From NCBI GenBank assembly GCA_031216915.1, contig CM062296.1:666208753-666272752 (forward strand): DNA of 64,000 nt, read 5' to 3'. Below the pieces are notes generated by a model. That model saw nothing but the letters and a program-made list of their open reading frames with translations. It had not been told where the DNA came from and searched no databases. Both the position numbers and the translations under genes were made by a program. Below, piece by piece: positions 55,400-64,000 of this stretch (position 1 is its first letter; each line of letters opens with the position of its first letter). The DNA is from Pictodentalium vernedei (Eukaryota > Mollusca > Scaphopoda > Dentaliida > Dentaliidae).

Positions 55400-55575
55400 T
55401 CTTCAGATAAGACATGTGTCATCACTCGATCCGAGTAAGAATTGATTAAATGTTACACCATTTCATGGCAAAGAGTGATAAAATTGTAATTATGCAAGTC
55501 TTAAACACTTGTGCCATTCGAAACGGATCAGCAAAGATACGCGTCATTTGTTATAATTACCTTAATGAGTATTCA
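55400..55575. repeat. Diverged duplicate segment P, copy 2
   Basis: GAGTAAGAATTGATTAAATG, ACACCATTTCATGG, CGGATCAGCAAAGATACG and ATAATTACCTTAATGAG align with 51389-51530. See copy 1. Confidence 0.5.
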
Positions 55576-55579
55576 TGAC

Positions 55580-56790
55580 AATATATCAGTTCCACAGTTA
55601 CTGTTAAATATTACCGAATTGAGGTAGTTGTCATCACGTGATAATGTGAAATTTCCAACTTCAGTATATTGTACAGGAAATTGTCAGGGCTCAGATAACG
55701 CATAATTTACAGTATTTTCATAGGATTGTTGTTCAAGAGTGACAATCATAATTATAATGGACTCCTGCTTTGACGCAGACTGGCACTTCAACAAGAAAGC
55801 ATACCACATTCCACTTCTCAGGGGAGCCGATCACCCATTACCAGCAGAGTCGTCGTTCTGACGCCGGACGTACGGGGTAGAGGGGCAGCTGCCCTCCTTA
55901 CCTTTAGACTACTGGGGCGAGAGGGTCAGACAGTGCCCTCCCCAGGTTCGTCTCTCATTTTTTTCAATGATATTTTCACGAACTAAAGCTAAAATACACC
56001 CCAAATCCGTTCTGGATGGTTTCAAAATTCAATGGGGTGGATGGGAGGAGGTGCCCCTCCCGATGGGAGGGGGCACCTCCTCTCAAACTACTCCACCTCG
56101 GGCCTTCGGCCTTTGATACATGCATGCTTCATCATGTCATGTGGGGCTGCTAGTGTGAGTAAATGCCCCTTTCCCGGGGTCTAACCCCCTGCCCTGAAGA
56201 GCTCCCGACGCCCATGCGCCCTTAATTTATGAACGGTGGCAGAAAGGGTCATTTTGATATAATGGGAAAATAATGGCCTGATTTCCACATAAGAGTTTGA
56301 TCAAACAAACAACTTGCTTTCCATAGCGTTAGATTGTCATGCGTTAACTATTGCGTTACCTGATTTTGAAACCAGAATAGGATCGTTGTATGTAACACTG
56401 CCTCCGGCAGCGGTGTAGCAGTCGACACTTTTCCTACAAAATGTCAACCTTATATACATTCATGCCTCAAATTTCTAAGACAAATTTATGTACTTTCACC
56501 CTGAAATGTTTTGGTAACTTTGCTATCTTTTCTGGGACTTGAGCCTTCGAAAAGTACCCAGGGTGCATCAATTAGCATGAAATGTTATTTTTTCAACCTG
56601 GGAAGACCCCGGACCTTCTCTTTGGAGATGCGCACAACTAACCAAGCATAGGTGAAATGAAGTTGGGGATATTTTGTCTACCAACCCATTTCATTCAGAC
56701 TGACTTCGTCAATCGATTATCACTCTTCGCATTTGTAGAGAGGGTCAGTGATACTTTAATCCTTCGGCCCAATTGGGATAACTGGAGAGA
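55580..56790. other. Unannotated interval with one GC-rich hairpin
   Basis: A hairpin GGAGGAGGTGCCCCTCCC / GGGAGGGGGCACCTCCTC lies at 56044-56083. Nothing else is recognised. Confidence 0.4.
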
Positions 56791-56804
56791 AGAGAGGAGA
56801 TAAC

Positions 56805-57094
56805 TGCGTTGTGACTTTGGGCAAAGCAATTAATCCCGATTGCGCACGTGGGGTCCCGGTGGCGCTGTCTGCTAAGGTGTACTGCACGTCGATTGTGCAC
56901 TTGTCTTCAACCAATCCTAGCCCTGCTTGCGTGGAGTTAGTGCGTTAGGGAGACTGATAGTTGCTCGCCGCTGCTCGGTGGTTCTCTCTGTATTCTGATT
57001 TCCTCCACCCGTACAGCTATCTGACACGAGGTGACTCTGGCTGTCAAAAGTGCCGTTAAACCCCAAATAATTAATTAATCAATTAATTAATTAA
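56805..57094 (+). mobile_element. SINE without head, tail type beta
   Basis: GCGTTGTGACTTTGGGCAAAG begins the body. The beta tail follows (GACACGAGGTGACTCTGGCTG, GCCGTTAAACCCC) and then (AATT)n. Ends about 80 bp before the LINE. Confidence 0.85.
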
Positions 57095-57170
57095 CTTGTT
57101 TGATCTGGCTGATGTGGTCTTGTCAACGAGACGGCATATGACAGTCTATATCAATTGACTGTTGTAATAA

Positions 57171-59534
57171 TCTGTAATTAACCGACGTTCATGGAAACGA
57201 ACTCTGCGGAAGACCAGGAAATTTTTTTTTAGACTGAACCCCACCATAGAAAATAAAAATACGTTACTAGAATATAGACGTAAATACAAAGCCGCTCTCC
57301 AAAACAGTAAACTATGTTACAATAACCAATTGAGGGACAAATTACGACGCGTCCAAAAACATAATAGTAAAGAGTTCTGGAAGATATATAAACTATTGGA
57401 CAAAAAGAAAAGCGAAAATAAAATGCCATCCGTAACTGAGTTTTATGATTATTATAACAAATTAGAAAATGACACACCCTCTAACCATGTAGCTGAGGTA
57501 AACAGCGATGACAGCCCACCTAGCCGAACGGTAAGATCGGCTGAAAATATTGATAAAACGGTACTTAACGATTATATTACAGTTGACGAGATAGAAAGAG
57601 CAGTCAAAAGGTTGAAAAATGGAAAAGCCCCGGGACACGACGGGATAAGTAACGAGTTTATTAAATCAACCTTCCCCCACTTTAGTAAGATCTATCTGAA
57701 ACTATTTAACATAATACTAAACACTGGTATTTTCCCAACCGAATGGACAATTGGAGTTATTAAACCCATATATAAAATGAAAGGGCCCCCTCATCAACCT
57801 GACAGTTACCGTAAAATTACGTTACTGAGTAATATATCCAAGTTATTCACCAGTGTTCTTAGTGCAAGGATATCTATTTTTCTGAAGGAGAATAACTTAT
57901 TAAGTGAAACACAAGCAGGATTCAGAGGAGGTTATTCTACGGTTGATCACTTGTTTTCACTCAGGGTCATAAGGGCGCTATTACGGGCGAACAAACATAA
58001 TTTGTACTGTGCCTTTATTGATTTCTCGAAGGCGTTTGATAAGGTCTGGAGAGCAGCTCTGTGGAAGAAATTGTTTGACACACATATAGATGGAAAGGTA
58101 CTTCGAGTAATTAAAAATATGTATAGCGACATAAAATCTATTGTTTCTGTTGACGGACAAATGTCTGGCTCTATAGCGAGCTGCACTGGGGTCAGGCAAG
58201 GCGAAAATTTATCGCCGATACTTTTTGCGTTGTACCTGAACGACTTAGAGAATTTTCTGAGTAATAAAAAGTGTAAGGGATTACGTATTGACCATCCCTC
58301 ACAGTTAATGGATGGAAGTTTCCTTTACTTACAACTCTTGGTACTGTTATATGCAGACGACACCGTTCTACTATCTAGTACCGGGAAAGACCTGCAACAT
58401 ACATTGAATATTTTCTACGAATACTGTTGTAAATGGAAACTCGATGTAAACATATGTAAAACCAAAATAATGAAATTCGGAGCGCGAGTTGGAAAGAATG
58501 AAACATTTCTGCTGGGGGGAAATATTATTGAAACAGTGAACAAGTATAAATATCTGGGCGTAACATTCTCGAAAAGTGGAAAACTTTCTTTAGAAATAAA
58601 CAATAGGTGTACAGAGGCTAAAAAGACAATGTACTCAATGATAAGTAAAATGAGACAAAATAACTTGACAGTTGATATTATATTAGAAATATACGAAAAA
58701 TCGGTCGTCCCAATCTTAACTTATGGATGCGAAATATGGGGTTGCGAAAACATTTCAACGATCGAAAAACTTGAACTATGGTTCCTTAAATTCATTTTGA
58801 GACTGAAAAAATCAACTGGAAGTAATTTCGTATTTGGTGAATTGGGACTGCTACCAATAGGAATTAAAATAAAAACACGTATGTTAAATTTTTGGGCTCT
58901 TCTTGTGTCGGGTAACGAGAATAAAATCTCAAATTCCTTATACTTAGTTCTCTATACGAATTATATCAATGGTCTGTATACAAGCCCTTGGATTGAAAAT
59001 ATTTCCTCCCTCTTAAATAAGTTGGGTATGACATGTTTGTGGACTAGTCAAAGCATAGTTAACAGAAAGTACTTTGACTTTGTTATTAAACAAAGACTCA
59101 AAGACACATTCATACAAGATTGGCGAGCAAATATGTCAGGCTCAACGAAGTATCAATTCTATAACGCGATAAAATCGAATTTCTGTTTTGAAGATTACCT
59201 TCGTAAACTACCCATTTCGTTGGCCACACCCCTTCTTCAGTTTCGAGTCAGAAATCATAGGCTCCCAGTCGAAACTGGTAGCTGGACGTCAGTGGAATTT
59301 TCCCAAAGAAAATGTAACTTATGCCATGCAGATCTCGAGGATGAATTTCATTATATCTTTGTTTGTAACAAATTGAAAGAACTAAGAAAAAAATACATAA
59401 AACCTTACTATTGTCGAAACGTGAGTATGTTCAAAGCACAGAGTCTCTTTGCTAGTACAAATACTAAGCAACTCTGTAACCTTGCAAAATTTGTTAGAGC
59501 CCTAAAAGCAGTCGTAACTACCTTTCCCGGCTGA
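57171..59534 (+). CDS. LINE reverse transcriptase ORF, 5'-truncated
   Basis: The longest coding sequence in the window, open from just after a stop at 57168 to TGA at 59532. There is no natural start: the frame enters from the missing 5' part, so the apurinic-like endonuclease and any ORF1 are absent. The order is a linker (LLEYRRKYKAALQ, near 57265), the RT start GKAPGHDGISNEFI (near 57620), ISKLFTSVLSARI, ETQAGFRGGYSTVDHLF, FIDFSKAFDKVW (58014-58050), TGVRQGENLSPILFALYLND, the catalytic YADD at 58349-58360, and the C-terminal CNLCHADLEDEFHYIFVC (near 59310). It copies LINE RNA into DNA at the target site. All RT blocks seem intact, so it is a young copy. The clade is uncertain (CR1/L2/Jockey group). 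Confidence 0.93.
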   Translation, partial: SVINRRSWKRTLRKTRKFFFRLNPTIENKNTLLEYRRKYKAALQNSKLCYNNQLRDKLRRVQKHNSKEFWKIYKLLDKKKSENKMPSVTEFYDYYNKLENDTPSNHVAEVNSDDSPPSRTVRSAENIDKTVLNDYITVDEIERAVKRLKNGKAPGHDGISNEFIKSTFPHFSKIYLKLFNIILNTGIFPTEWTIGVIKPIYKMKGPPHQPDSYRKITLLSNISKLFTSVLSARISIFLKENNLLSETQAGFRGGYSTVDHLFSLRVIRALLRANKHNLYCAFIDFSKAFDKVWRAALWKKLFDTHIDGKVLRVIKNMYSDIKSIVSVDGQMSGSIASCTGVRQGENLSPILFALYLNDLENFLSNKKCKGLRIDHPSQLMDGSFLYLQLLVLLYADDTVLLSSTGKDLQHTLNIFYEYCCKWKLDVNICKTKIMKFGARVGKNETFLLGGNIIETVNKYKYLGVTFSKSGKLSLEINNRCTEAKKTMYSMISKMRQNNLTVDIILEIYEKSVVPILTYGCEIWGCENISTIEKLELWFLKFILRLKKSTGSNFVFGELGLLPIGIKIKTRMLNFWALLVSGNENKISNSLYLVLYTNYINGLYTSPWIENISSLLNKLGMTCLWTSQSIVNRKYFDFVIKQRLKDTFIQDWRANMSGSTKYQFYNAIKSNFCFEDYLRKLPISLATPLLQFRVRNHRLPVETGSWTSVEFSQRKCNLCHADLEDEFHYIFVCNKLKELRKKYIKPYYCRNVSMFKAQSLFASTNTKQLCNLAKFVRALKAVVTTFPG

Positions 59535-60458
59535 AATTAAATACTCCTCTCCCCAACCGAGATGACTGAACCCTGTCAACCATGAACCCGGATAGAGCTC
59601 CCCAGTAGCTACCCATTATACCACAGCTCATGCCCTAAACCACCTCCCGATGATGAAGTTAAGTTCCATATTTCACCGTTCTCTCATGTAATGAAAGCTA
59701 TGAACTGCCCGAGGTGGTGGCCCCCAGTCCTCAATAGAGATAACAAACACTCAATAGATTTATCAACAGGTCTATCGTTGATGCATATTTTACATATTGT
59801 TCAGCTCTGAACCGTCCGATATCGCTTGTCTAACAAGAAGTGATTTATCTGTATATACAACACAAAGCTGTATAGAGTCATGTCTGCTACGGTACGTGAG
59901 GGTGTGAGTGTGTAAGTTTGCGTATGGAGGAGGGGTGTAGAGGGGAGGGTGCTTAACTCGAATGAATATCTGCATGCATATATGATTGTGTATACCGAAA
60001 ATATTTACTATGTTTATATGCAACGTATAGATTGAAAGTCTTAAGACGCTCTCCTCCATGAAGAAGTCGGTGAAAATTGGTCAATTACCCGATAACGCGT
60101 CCATGAGTTCAACTGTATATGCATAAATGTTGTAAATATAAAAGACTCTTCGTTAAATTACTTGTATAATATCGGTTTATATTAACGGAGAGTAGGCCTA
60201 TATGCCCAATCTGTAAGGATATCAAAATTAATATTGAACCCACACCGCCTACTGGCATTGTGTATTTATGTATGTATATAAGACTTTCAGAGACGTATAT
60301 ACATTAATAATTATACGCATGTGTAGGCACGCATATATAGCTGTGAATTGACTAATATTTCCCGGACTATACGAGATGCACCCCATAAAGGTTTACTCAC
60401 ACAGCCTGGGTTGCGCAAATCCAGTAATATTAGATATACTTTCCAACATCTAGCGTTC

Positions 60459-60618
60459 TCTGGTTAATTAGTTCTCTGGTTGGAGAGTCTGGCGGATGCC
60501 CGCCGTTGCTCGGTAGTTCTCTTCGGGTACTCCGGCTTCCTCCACCCGTGGGACTGTTCGACACGATATGACCCTGGCTGTTGAAACTGTCGTAAAACCC
60601 CAATAAATAAATAAATAA
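60459..60618 (+). mobile_element. SINE 3' fragment, tail type beta, 15-bp TSD
   Basis: Contains GCCGTTGCTCGGTAGTTCTC, CTTCCTCCACCCG, GACACGATATGACCCTGGCT and (AATA)n. Perfect target duplication CAACATCTAGCGTTC at 60444-60458 and 60619-60633, so this truncated piece inserted as such. Confidence 0.93.
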
Positions 60619-61125
60619 CAACATCTAGCGTTCCCAGGTTCCCTCTCTTGCAAGCTTACGCACACCTAGATTTTTCGATGCAAGGGGATACCCCCTTGCA
60701 ACTTTCGTAGGGTGTGCCCTGCAAGAGTGGGAGGTCCTGGGTAAACGCTACATGCCGACCTCTAATGAAGGGCATAATTTGCACCTCGTCCGAAAAAAGT
60801 GTCAATTCGTGTGGAGATTCGAAACCAGAAATTAGAATGCAAATTATTGCCCAGACATGTATTTATTTTTTTAGTCACCGACCCTCATAGTGGCCCATGG
60901 TGCCGAATACTTTAAATACATTACAGTACGATCGTTGAGTGTTCATTAGTTTCCCGACGTTCGTTATAGATGAACTGTCCTGCCCCGCCCTGCTAAGGCT
61001 ACCCGTATTCCTGTATCTACAGAGCTGCATGATTACCCCCCCCCCCCCCCCCCCGAGACTCAACGGCGATGCTCCATGAATCCTATGCAAACCACCACCA
61101 CCACCCTCCCCACCTTCGCATCATA

Positions 61126-61161
61126 TGAGAGAGAGAGAGAGAGAGACACACACACACACAC
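61126..61161. repeat. (GA)n(CA)n microsatellite
   Basis: About ten GA then about seven CA units. Confidence 0.95.
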
Positions 61162-61385
61162 ATTAATTTGTAGTAAGCACCCGCCACGGGCATGTATTAT
61201 AATTCTATGTACATTGCATGTATCATTGCTTTACTTTACTCCATGTAAATAGAATAAGTACTGAATAAAATCAAATCAAATGGCACGATCGCTCTTATGA
61301 ACACATATATATATCTTTGGCGACCCATTAAAACAAAGCGTACTTATAATGACCGAAATTAGCCACTTTCAATCGGCAATGCCAT

Positions 61386-61420
61386 GGTAAAGGGCGTGGC
61401 AGACTGCCACACCCTTTACC
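61386..61420. repeat. Short hairpin GGTAAAGGGCGTGGCAG
   Basis: GGTAAAGGGCGTGGCAG faces CTGCCACACCCTTTACC, with one mismatch. Weaker pairing (CCGAAATT/AAATTTCG) extends to about 61345-61452, suggesting a ~105-bp palindromic element. Confidence 0.6.
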
Positions 61421-61453
61421 GCGACATTGTCGAGTACAATGGTAAATTTCGAG

Positions 61454-62448
61454 GGCTGGTTCGACTCACATGTCACCAAACAAGCAACTTACTGTAACCG
61501 GTGTGTCCCTATGCTGAGTTTTTTAACAATCCAACCTGGCACACTGTTTAACGATGCTGAATACACTGGGTAGCTGGGCTTTCCATGTCGCTACTACTAC
61601 TATTCTAACGCCGGGTAGACTACTGTATGACTAATGTACTCTGTCAGACTTCTTCCTGTCGGTGAGGCAAGAACTGAGGGAGGGTGGGCCCCCACCTTTT
61701 CAGTATTTACGTCATTGTTCAGAAGGTTCGTAACATTTAACCGTCATATTTGCTTCAAACTGATGGAGTCAATCCGTACCTTGTCAGTCTGAGTGAGAAC
61801 CTTTTATAATTGAAGTCATAAAGGGACTCTGAAAAGTATAAGGGCTTCTGCTGTTGGAGAAAACTGTCTACACCCATTCCGGTCTTCACAAAGTTACTCT
61901 TTTGAAAATTTACCGCAGTTTGCTGACGCATGCCATTTTTATCTACATGTAAACCTTCTTCTGGAGATCGTTGAAATGAATGGGAATTTTCCACGCCACG
62001 AGGTCCCGCCAGTGGTCTTTTGTTTAGAATTCCCGCTTTCTTCAATAAAAACGGGTTACGCTACTTCCTCTGATCTCGTTATATTTGAAGGCTTTAGCCA
62101 TGTAATATTTTCAACAAACAGGATAATGTTTAGAGAAAAACAAATTACCACTCAAAATGTAAAATCACCCGCGTGATTTGTTTGCAGAAGCTTATATCAG
62201 GATATTCTTTTATAATTTCTAATTGGATAACAACATTATATCTGAGTTATATAGAATCAAGTACAATACTTGTGTTGTGCGATAATATAATACTGTTGCG
62301 CGGAAACCTTCTGTAATACGGACCAATCTCAAACCATATGAACTCTTTTTATGATCACTGCTGCTCACTCCTGTTTACAATCTACGTCATAGGTATCAGT
62401 GGAAAAAAGTAGCCCAAGTTAACCTCTCACAATTCGCTGACGACAAAG
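61454..62448. other. Unannotated interval
   Basis: No gene or repeat family recognised. Open frames (96 and 66 codons on opposite strands) lack domains. Confidence 0.35.
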
Positions 62449-62456
62449 TTCTACGC

Positions 62457-63150
62457 AGAGATGTGGCTAGAGGGTTTCAGCTGGGGTGCCACCGGTGTAA
62501 ATTCCAACTGTGAGTGGTTTCGATAGGTGGTTGCACTGCAGCGCTGGGTGATATCTTTTAACCCTTTCCCCAACGAATCGCCGGCATCCGCCCGCGTAAT
62601 ATGCAAATACAGCTGCTGAAAAAATATTATTTTTCGGAAAATTTCAACAAAACTATATCAAGTGACCCCTCTTTGGAACGAGCTTGTCGAGCTCGTCCCA
62701 AAGAGGGGTCACATGATATGGTTTTGTTGATTTTTTTTTTTTTAAATTTAAAAAAAATGATAGTATAAAATAATGAATTTTGAAATCGTCTGCATTGGGT
62801 AAAGGGTTATGAACCCTTCTAAAGAATTTCATTAGTCCAGAAACGGAAAAAGCATCATTTATAATGTGTCTGGGTCAGAAAATTTACCGGATTGATTTCA
62901 GAGTCGAAATTTTGAGGCCATGTCAATTTTAGAGTAGGAAATTTGAAACTCAAGTTTCCAGTTGGAAATAAAGATCAAAATTTCTCATCATTAGTTGGAA
63001 TTTTAATATTTTTCATGAACAATGTTAATTTATTGAATTTCCAACTATTTGATTTTTGACCTCGGAATTTCCAACTATTGGAAAAAATACTCCTAGCTGG
63101 GGGGGGGGGGGACACCCCACACACACCCCACCCCGTCGCCACATCCCTGG
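62457..63150 (-). mobile_element. hAT-like element, D family copy 3, carrying a TTAA element
   Basis: From AGAGATGTGGCTAGAGG to GTCGCCACATCCCTGG. TTCCAACT phrases near the ends match copies 1 and 2. Flanks TTCTACGC (62449) and TTCTACGG (63151) match at seven of eight. An A-family element sits inside at 62558-62810. It is shorter than the other copies inside. Confidence 0.78.
62558..62810. mobile_element. A-family TTAA element, ATGAATCG subfamily, CTTTGG variant
   Basis: TTAACCCTTTCCCCAACG at the left and GGGTAAAGGGTTAT at the right. The core CTTTGGAACGAGCTTG faces CTCGTCCCAAAG. Nested in the D-family element, so it inserted later. Confidence 0.88.
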
Positions 63151-63167
63151 TTCTACGGTCATATGAA

Positions 63168-63672
63168 CCTCTACCAGGGCGTCCGGTTTTGTTTGATGTC
63201 GACTCCAAAACGCCCTCAATAAACTTGAGACGTGGACCGCCATATGGCGCATCAAACTCGATGTCACGAAAACCCAACAACTCCTGATTAGCTGTCGGGA
63301 AAACATTCCACAAAATCAAGCTAACCCTCTTTAGCGAAGAAATTTCAGAAACAAAGGAAACCAAAGTTCTCGGCATCACCCTGGTCTAATACCTAAAACT
63401 CAACAAACGTATCACGTTAACGGCCAGCAAAGCTAAGAAAGCAAATCCAACTCTTCAAAATGATCAGGTGTAAGATGTGGGAGCCAACTCGGTAGTCCTA
63501 ATCAAACTATACAAAGCTTTTATTTAACCCGTATTTACATACGGATCTATCCTGACCTCTAACGCCGCCTAAACCAATCTGTTCAAAGACAAATAGGTTC
63601 AAAAATACGCTATCCGAGTTGCTCTCCGAGCCCGCCTCAACACACCTATAACCACATCACGAGAGGGCAAAC
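63168..63672 (+). pseudogene. Jockey-like LINE reverse-transcriptase relic
   Basis: Frames encode WRIKLDVTKTQQLLISCRE (63243-63300), then ETKETKVLGITL (63350-63390), SKAKKANPTLQ (63430-63460), VVLIKLYKAFI (63494-63525) and VFTYGSILTSNAA (63530-63570), followed by AIRVALRARLNTPITT (63615-63655). This is the region after the catalytic core in Jockey/I-type elements. Several stops and frame changes show decay. Both ends are missing. Confidence 0.8.
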
Positions 63673-63687
63673 AAAACCAATCGAAGT

Positions 63688-63990
63688 GGTGGCCGTGTGG
63701 ATAAGTGCGTTGGTTTCTCGTGCCAGAGGTCCCGGTATCGATCCCCGGTCGGGGAAAGTTCTCGAGGAGTCCGAACACTCTCTGTCAGCATCGATACAGC
63801 CCGAAACTGCAACAGTACCCCCACATACACCCAAGCACTCGGGGATATGGAAATTGGGGACAGAAATGTGCTCGATAGAAACTCTGCCTGAACCACCCCC
63901 ACCCACCCACACACCCCAGCCCCCACCCCCGCGTCCGTTCAGCAGAGTGTATTTTGTCTACCATTATCTGCTCTATCTCTATCGGAATAC
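63688..63990 (+). mobile_element. tRNA-derived SINE of a different family
   Basis: GTGGCCGTGTGGATAAGTGC (A-box-like) and GGTCCCGGTATCGATCCCCG (B-box-like) are 35 bases apart. The downstream body (GGAGTCCGAACACTCTCTGT, ACTCGGGGATATGG) is unlike the other SINEs here. It may continue past the window. Confidence 0.6.
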
Positions 63991-64000
63991 CCCACACATT

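Larger units (their letters stand above)
57171..61283 (+). mobile_element. LINE, 5'-truncated, with 3' UTR and tail
   Basis: After the ORF, a ~1.7-kb presumed 3' UTR runs to GTACTGAATAAAATCAAATC at about 61270, an AATAAA signal with a short ATCAA tail. A SINE fragment is inserted at 60459-60618. The downstream UTR limit is inferred and could be earlier. Confidence 0.6.

Noticed and set aside
1-64000. Retroviral, LTR or Polinton remains
   Set aside because: No paired long terminal repeats, primer-binding site, or gag, protease, integrase, envelope or capsid-like coding was seen. The reverse transcriptases present are of LINE type.

Overview
The window is non-coding eukaryotic DNA from an animal, most likely a marine invertebrate; the phylum cannot be fixed from sequence alone. 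I found no convincing host gene, rRNA gene, functional tRNA gene, CRISPR array, or retrovirus/LTR/Polinton relic. What can be read is a dense, layered set of transposable elements: SINEs with 5S-rRNA or tRNA heads, non-LTR retrotransposon (LINE) copies, Tc1/mariner transposase relics, hAT-like elements with 8-bp target duplications, a Mutator-like element with a 9-bp duplication, and many palindromic TTAA-flanked miniature elements. Tandem repeats, microsatellites and long poly-G/C runs fill much of the rest.

Layout. 0.66-4.74 kb is a roughly 4.1-kb foldback element with arms of about 1.8 kb that carry ~205-bp tandem repeats. 5-10.9 kb holds small palindromic elements and a hAT-like element. 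10.99-14.16 kb is a second, related foldback element filled by a ~165-bp satellite. 14.7-17 kb has a 5S-headed SINE, a tandem array closed by a perfect palindrome, and TTAA elements. 17.8-18.6 kb is a minus-strand LINE 3' end. 20.6-23.1 kb holds two Tc1 relics, followed by a SINE cluster at 23.4-25.0 kb. 28-36 kb alternates TTAA elements, LINE fragments and SINEs. 37.4-38.2 kb is a hAT-like element carrying a 68-bp hairpin insertion. 38.2-38.9 kb is a TATAT satellite split by a SINE. 39.7-45.7 kb holds more SINEs and a 118-bp tandem repeat. 45.81-49.57 kb is a transposon with ~390-bp terminal inverted repeats, with a Mutator-like element nested in it. 49.7-55.1 kb contains three hAT-like elements. 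57.2-61.3 kb is a LINE with an open reverse-transcriptase frame, the only long coding sequence. 62.4-64 kb has a third copy of the hAT-like family, a Jockey-like LINE relic and a different SINE head.

The most informative signals are three. (1) In the TTAA palindromes the two arms of each copy match each other even where copies differ: C-G, C-A and C-T variants of the stem are each mirrored on the other arm, which points to arm-to-arm correction or repeated renewal of the palindrome. (2) The SINEs are modular: at least three tRNA-type heads and one 5S rRNA head are joined to a common body, which then carries one of two different tails. (3) Two large foldback elements share termini and CGAGCAAT-type subterminal repeats and match no transposon family I can name.
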